Assembly: GCF_000208865.1 (NCBI RefSeq)
Contig: NC_018386.1
Span: forward strand, 558,001-622,000
Reading direction: 5' to 3'
Length of the DNA: 64,000 nt
Source: Neospora caninum Liverpool
Taxonomy: Eukaryota > Apicomplexa > Conoidasida > Eucoccidiorida > Sarcocystidae
The translations under genes were made by a program, and so were the position numbers. Numbering within the stretch: the first letter of the stretch is position 1; each line of letters opens with the position of its first letter. Shown one piece after another: positions 61,225 through 64,000 of the stretch. The notes under the pieces were generated by a model. The model had not been told where the DNA came from. It ran no database searches and was given only the letters and a program-made list of their open reading frames with translations.

Positions 61225-64000
61225 TCAGGACGGCGCGGCAGTGGAGGGCGAGAAAAGGTTCTCTTCTTTGTCGAGGGCAAGACGCCTGAGAGGAAGAGAA
61301 GAAGAGACAGGTAGGGACGCGTGCGCCTGACGTGTTTTTGCCGTGGACGAGTCGGCACGCTTCTCCGCAGTTGTTTCCGCGAAGAAAAAGCTGCTCTTGC
61401 CAGCTTCAAATGCGCCGCCCTCCAGCGCCGCCACGCGTTCAGTGACCTTTTCCTTCACGTCGGTCCCTTCTCCAAGATTCCCCCACAAGGACGAGTAGAG
61501 AGAAGAAGGAAGCGACGAGGCAAACGAGGAGTGACGCGTTGACGAAGAGGCAGACGAACGCTTGCGCGTTGAGTTTTCTCGGTGTTTTCCTTCCGCCGCG
61601 CCATCCGACTTGCGCTCAGAGGGTTCCCTCGTCGGCCGCGCCCGAGGATTTGCCGCGCGTGTCATTGTCAGGGTGCGCGACACCGCGACTGAGGGCCCTC
61701 CTTCGTCTTGGGAACTGCTCCGCTTCGAGAAAAACTCCGGTCGTTGCCGATCCTCTCTCTCTCGTGCCGGCGAACGCGCACTCTTGCCGCTCGCAGTCCC
61801 CTCTCCTTCGCGGTCGTCTTCACCTGTTTTCCTGCCTTCCTCTCGTTCTTCTGCTCTGCCGAGGAACAGCCTGTGGCCTCTCGCTAACGTCCGAGCCGCA
61901 ATCTCAGGGTTAGACAAAGACGACAGAGACGAAACTGTGCGCCGGAGTCTGCGCTGTGCTTCGTGGTCTCCCGCCTTTTGTGTCTGTGCGTTTCGTGCCT
62001 CGCTTCCCTGAGAACTCCGAACTCCCGCGTCTTGGGCTCGGGACAAACTCCCGCGCCTCCCAGACCTTCCCTCTCCTGCCTGCGTTCTGCCGTGCTCCTT
62101 CTCTTTCCTCTCTTTCTCCTCCGTGTCCTGTCTCTGCAGCTCAGAAGAGAGGAGCGCGAAGGCAGACGCCCCAACCGACGAGCGAGGCCCCCTTCGCCTT
62201 TCCTGCTCGTCTCGAGCTTCGTCGTCAGCGTCTTCTCTCCGCTTTTCCATTTCTTCTCCAAAACTCGCGGAAGACGTCTTCTCACCGCCTGCACCCTGCC
62301 TGGAAAACAGCCCGACGAGGCGCCTGGCCTTCTCCTCGCTTCCGGGATTCCCAGCCACACTCGCGTCGCCTTTCTCTGCAGTCACAAGTGAACTGTTCGA
62401 CCGCAGCTTTCCTATTTCTCGCTTCTGTCCCTGCGTGCCGTCGACAGTCTCCCTTGCCTCGTTTCTGAGAACTGCGCGCTTTCCACGGCCAGGAACTTCC
62501 GTCTTCGCCTTGGCGTCACCTGTTCCCTCAGGGGACTCAACGTCGGCCACAGGTGAGGCCCCAAACGCAGAGGACAGAGCGCGGAGAGATGCAGACAGCG
62601 AGAACGACACACTGGCGGAGCTCGATGGGGATGTATTTTCCGCCGAAAGGTCGGCAGTCACGTTTTCCTTTCGCTCTTCGTTTCCCGTTTCTCTCTTCAT
62701 CTTCCGCGTTTTGAGAGACGCGGCGCGACTCGAAGACGACGCCGGACGCCGCACCAGTCCGACAGGGACCAGCGGCTGTAAAACCCTCGGTTGGCCAGGC
62801 GACCGCAAATCTTTCTTGTCTCGGGTCTGTCTCTTCAACGAGAGGTTCCGACGACCCGACGCGAAAGCAGGCGAGGCGGCAACACTTTGTTCCTCCTCGG
62901 AGTCGACGCCTCTTGAGCGCGTTCTCGCCCCGTGCCTGTCGCCTCGCTCGTGCTGCGGCGTGGGATGGTCACCGTCGAGATTCGCCAAAGCCGGAGAGGA
63001 AGGCGACGGAGACAGCCGCTCCTCTGCGGAGTTCGAAGGAGAATACAGAGTGAAGCTGGTCTCTCGTGCTGCCAGTGCTTCTCTGTCTTCGCCTTCTTCC
63101 TCTTCCAACGTGCTGCTCGTTTGCGGCGCCGAGGAAATCGGAATCCCGCCTTTTCCCCAAGGCTCCGTTTCGGACCGAGCAGCGGCCTTCGACGACAGCT
63201 CCTGCCGAGACTTGGCGCGCAACGGAGACGGCCAGGCGCGAGAAGAATCCCGCGGACCTCCAGGCTCCGAAACCGCAGGCAACGCGCCCGCGCCGTCCCT
63301 GGTCTCGGCCAAGTAGTGTGCAGTCGTCTTGGTTGCAGGTGGGGAAAGCGGCGGAGAGGAAGACGCGACGGAGGTAGAAGAAGTCGCAGAGTGAGGAGGG
63401 CCAGGCGCCGTGGCAAGCGACGCGGAGGCTCCTCGGCCAGCCCCGAAAGAGAGTTGTGTATCCCCGAAAGCAACCTCTGAAGCGGAAGAAGGCCGACCTA
63501 AAAAGTCGCCGGACAGGGATCGAGAGTCGACGGGGGAGAGTCGGAGGGTTGCGGAGTTCGCTCGTGGAGAGTCGAGGAAGAAATCTGCGGGTTTGCCAGG
63601 CACGAGCGAGTTGTCTTGCCGGGAAAGCGCGGACGCATGCTCTCGTTCTTGGCTGTTTTCTGCATTTGTACCGTGGAATGAAGACGGAGAAGCGAGCGAC
63701 CGAGGGAGCGCGAGGGTTCGTCGCTCGCCCCGCCCGCTAGACGTGCCCGAGACCGTCGACGCGGAAGACAGATGAGGCGGTCGCGCCGCGCCAGCGGCGA
63801 AAGGAGGAGCCCTCGTCCCGAGGCCAGGGAGACTGGGAAAAGAGAGACGCGAGTGAAAACTGACAAACTCGAAACTCTTCATGCTCGACCGGTTGCTGTC
63901 AAGGCGCTCGGTTCTCCACTCGGACGGCATCGATCGCATCGAGATTTTGTCGTCTTCAGGGTCGCCCGCCTTCTTCAGGCGCTCGCCTGCTTCGCGCCGC
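61225..64000 (-). CDS. 3' part of a long low-complexity protein, runs off the window
   Basis: One frame stays open from the window edge to a TGA at 61225-61227, over 920 codons, and is already coding at position 64000 (..GERLKKAGDPEDDKISMRS), so the gene starts outside. I do not recognise it. The visible part is Ser/Arg/Glu/Ala-rich and predicted disordered, with basic-acidic mixed stretches (EEMEKRREDADDEARDEQER), many Ser-Pro and Arg-x-x-Ser sites that could be phosphorylated, and no membrane helix or Cys cluster. The hydrophilic heptad-like start suggests the end of a coiled coil just upstream. Such tails are common after a catalytic or motor domain in coccidian proteins; what lies upstream decides the function. 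The length of open frame without stops is far above chance, so coding status is secure; introns in the visible part are not needed. Confidence 0.72.
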   Translation of the reverse strand, partial: RREAGERLKKAGDPEDDKISMRSMPSEWRTERLDSNRSSMKSFEFVSFHSRLSFPSLPGLGTRAPPFAAGAARPPHLSSASTVSGTSSGRGERRTLALPRSLASPSSFHGTNAENSQEREHASALSRQDNSLVPGKPADFFLDSPRANSATLRLSPVDSRSLSGDFLGRPSSASEVAFGDTQLSFGAGRGASASLATAPGPPHSATSSTSVASSSPPLSPPATKTTAHYLAETRDGAGALPAVSEPGGPRDSSRAWPSPLRAKSRQELSSKAAARSETEPWGKGGIPISSAPQTSSTLEEEEGEDREALAARETSFTLYSPSNSAEERLSPSPSSPALANLDGDHPTPQHERGDRHGARTRSRGVDSEEEQSVAASPAFASGRRNLSLKRQTRDKKDLRSPGQPRVLQPLVPVGLVRRPASSSSRAASLKTRKMKRETGNEERKENVTADLSAENTSPSSSASVSFSLSASLRALSSAFGASPVADVESPEGTGDAKAKTEVPGRGKRAVLRNEARETVDGTQGQKREIGKLRSNSSLVTAEKGDASVAGNPGSEEKARRLVGLFSRQGAGGEKTSSASFGEEMEKRREDADDEARDEQERRRGPRSSVGASAFALLSSELQRQDTEEKERKEKEHGRTQAGEGRSGRRGSLSRAQDAGVRSSQGSEARNAQTQKAGDHEAQRRLRRTVSSLSSLSNPEIAARTLARGHRLFLGRAEEREEGRKTGEDDREGEGTASGKSARSPAREREDRQRPEFFSKRSSSQDEGGPSVAVSRTLTMTRAANPRARPTREPSERKSDGAAEGKHRENSTRKRSSASSSTRHSSFASSLPSSLYSSLWGNLGEGTDVKEKVTERVAALEGGAFEAGKSSFFFAETTAEKRADSSTAKTRQAHASLPVSSSLPLRRLALDKEENLFSPSTAAPS

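Noticed and set aside
62123..63316. Plus-strand open frame of 397 codons
   Set aside because: It lies wholly antisense to the long minus-strand gene; high GC and low complexity leave the opposite strand open by chance.
1..64000. CRISPR arrays, bacterial operons, ribosome binding sites, rRNA and tRNA genes
   Set aside because: Spliced eukaryotic genes throughout make prokaryotic features inapplicable. I saw no spaced direct-repeat array and no convincing cloverleaf or rRNA sequence by eye; a tRNAscan run would settle the tRNA question.

Overview
The window is nuclear DNA of a tissue-cyst-forming coccidian apicomplexan of the Toxoplasma/Hammondia/Neospora type. Evidence: intron-rich genes with GT-AG introns and long pyrimidine tracts, many short (TA)n tracts in introns and spacers, frequent TGCATGC words, roughly balanced GC, long Ser/Pro/Glu low-complexity inserts in otherwise conserved eukaryotic proteins, and spacers of 1-4 kb. 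One 100-base run of N (48805-48904) shows that this is a scaffold. All gene models below were made by eye from reading frames and splice signals; exon phases were checked by hand and agree except where stated.

Left part (1-34.5 kb), mostly conserved housekeeping genes: 5-formyltetrahydrofolate cyclo-ligase (+, 430-3076); an ING-family PHD-finger protein (-, 5130-9433, seven exons); a COA4-like twin CX9C protein (+, 11370-12164); a kanadaptin-like FHA protein (-, 13020-15149); polynucleotide kinase 3'-phosphatase (+, 16456-19067); an unrecognised four-helix membrane protein (+, 19971-21128); a long unrecognised coiled-coil protein (+, about 21969-28953); a possible two-exon 56-residue protein (+, 29608-30334); and an ALY/REF-like RRM protein (-, 32644-34534).

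Middle part (34.5-54 kb), more lineage-specific: a large single-exon seipin-like ER membrane protein (+, 38501-41344); a signal-peptide-bearing, very long coiled-coil, single-pass membrane protein (+, 43882-48612) whose 3' end is duplicated on the far side of the assembly gap; and a three-exon secreted protein of unknown family (-, 50085-51858). Long stretches here carry no supportable gene. This is the part most likely to hold undescribed biology: a secretory locus with a tandem duplication that appears to be collapsed or interrupted in the assembly.

Right part (53.6-64 kb): a small unrecognised gene (+, about 53643-54777) that ends 42 bp before, and in the same frame as, the start of the F-actin capping protein alpha subunit gene (+, 54820-58742, eight exons); a spacer with two possible exons; and the 3' part of a long low-complexity gene that runs off the window (-, 61225-64000).

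The genes do not form a pathway. They are individually transcribed eukaryotic genes in folate metabolism, chromatin reading, respiratory-complex assembly, DNA end repair, mRNA export, lipid-droplet/ER biology and actin control.
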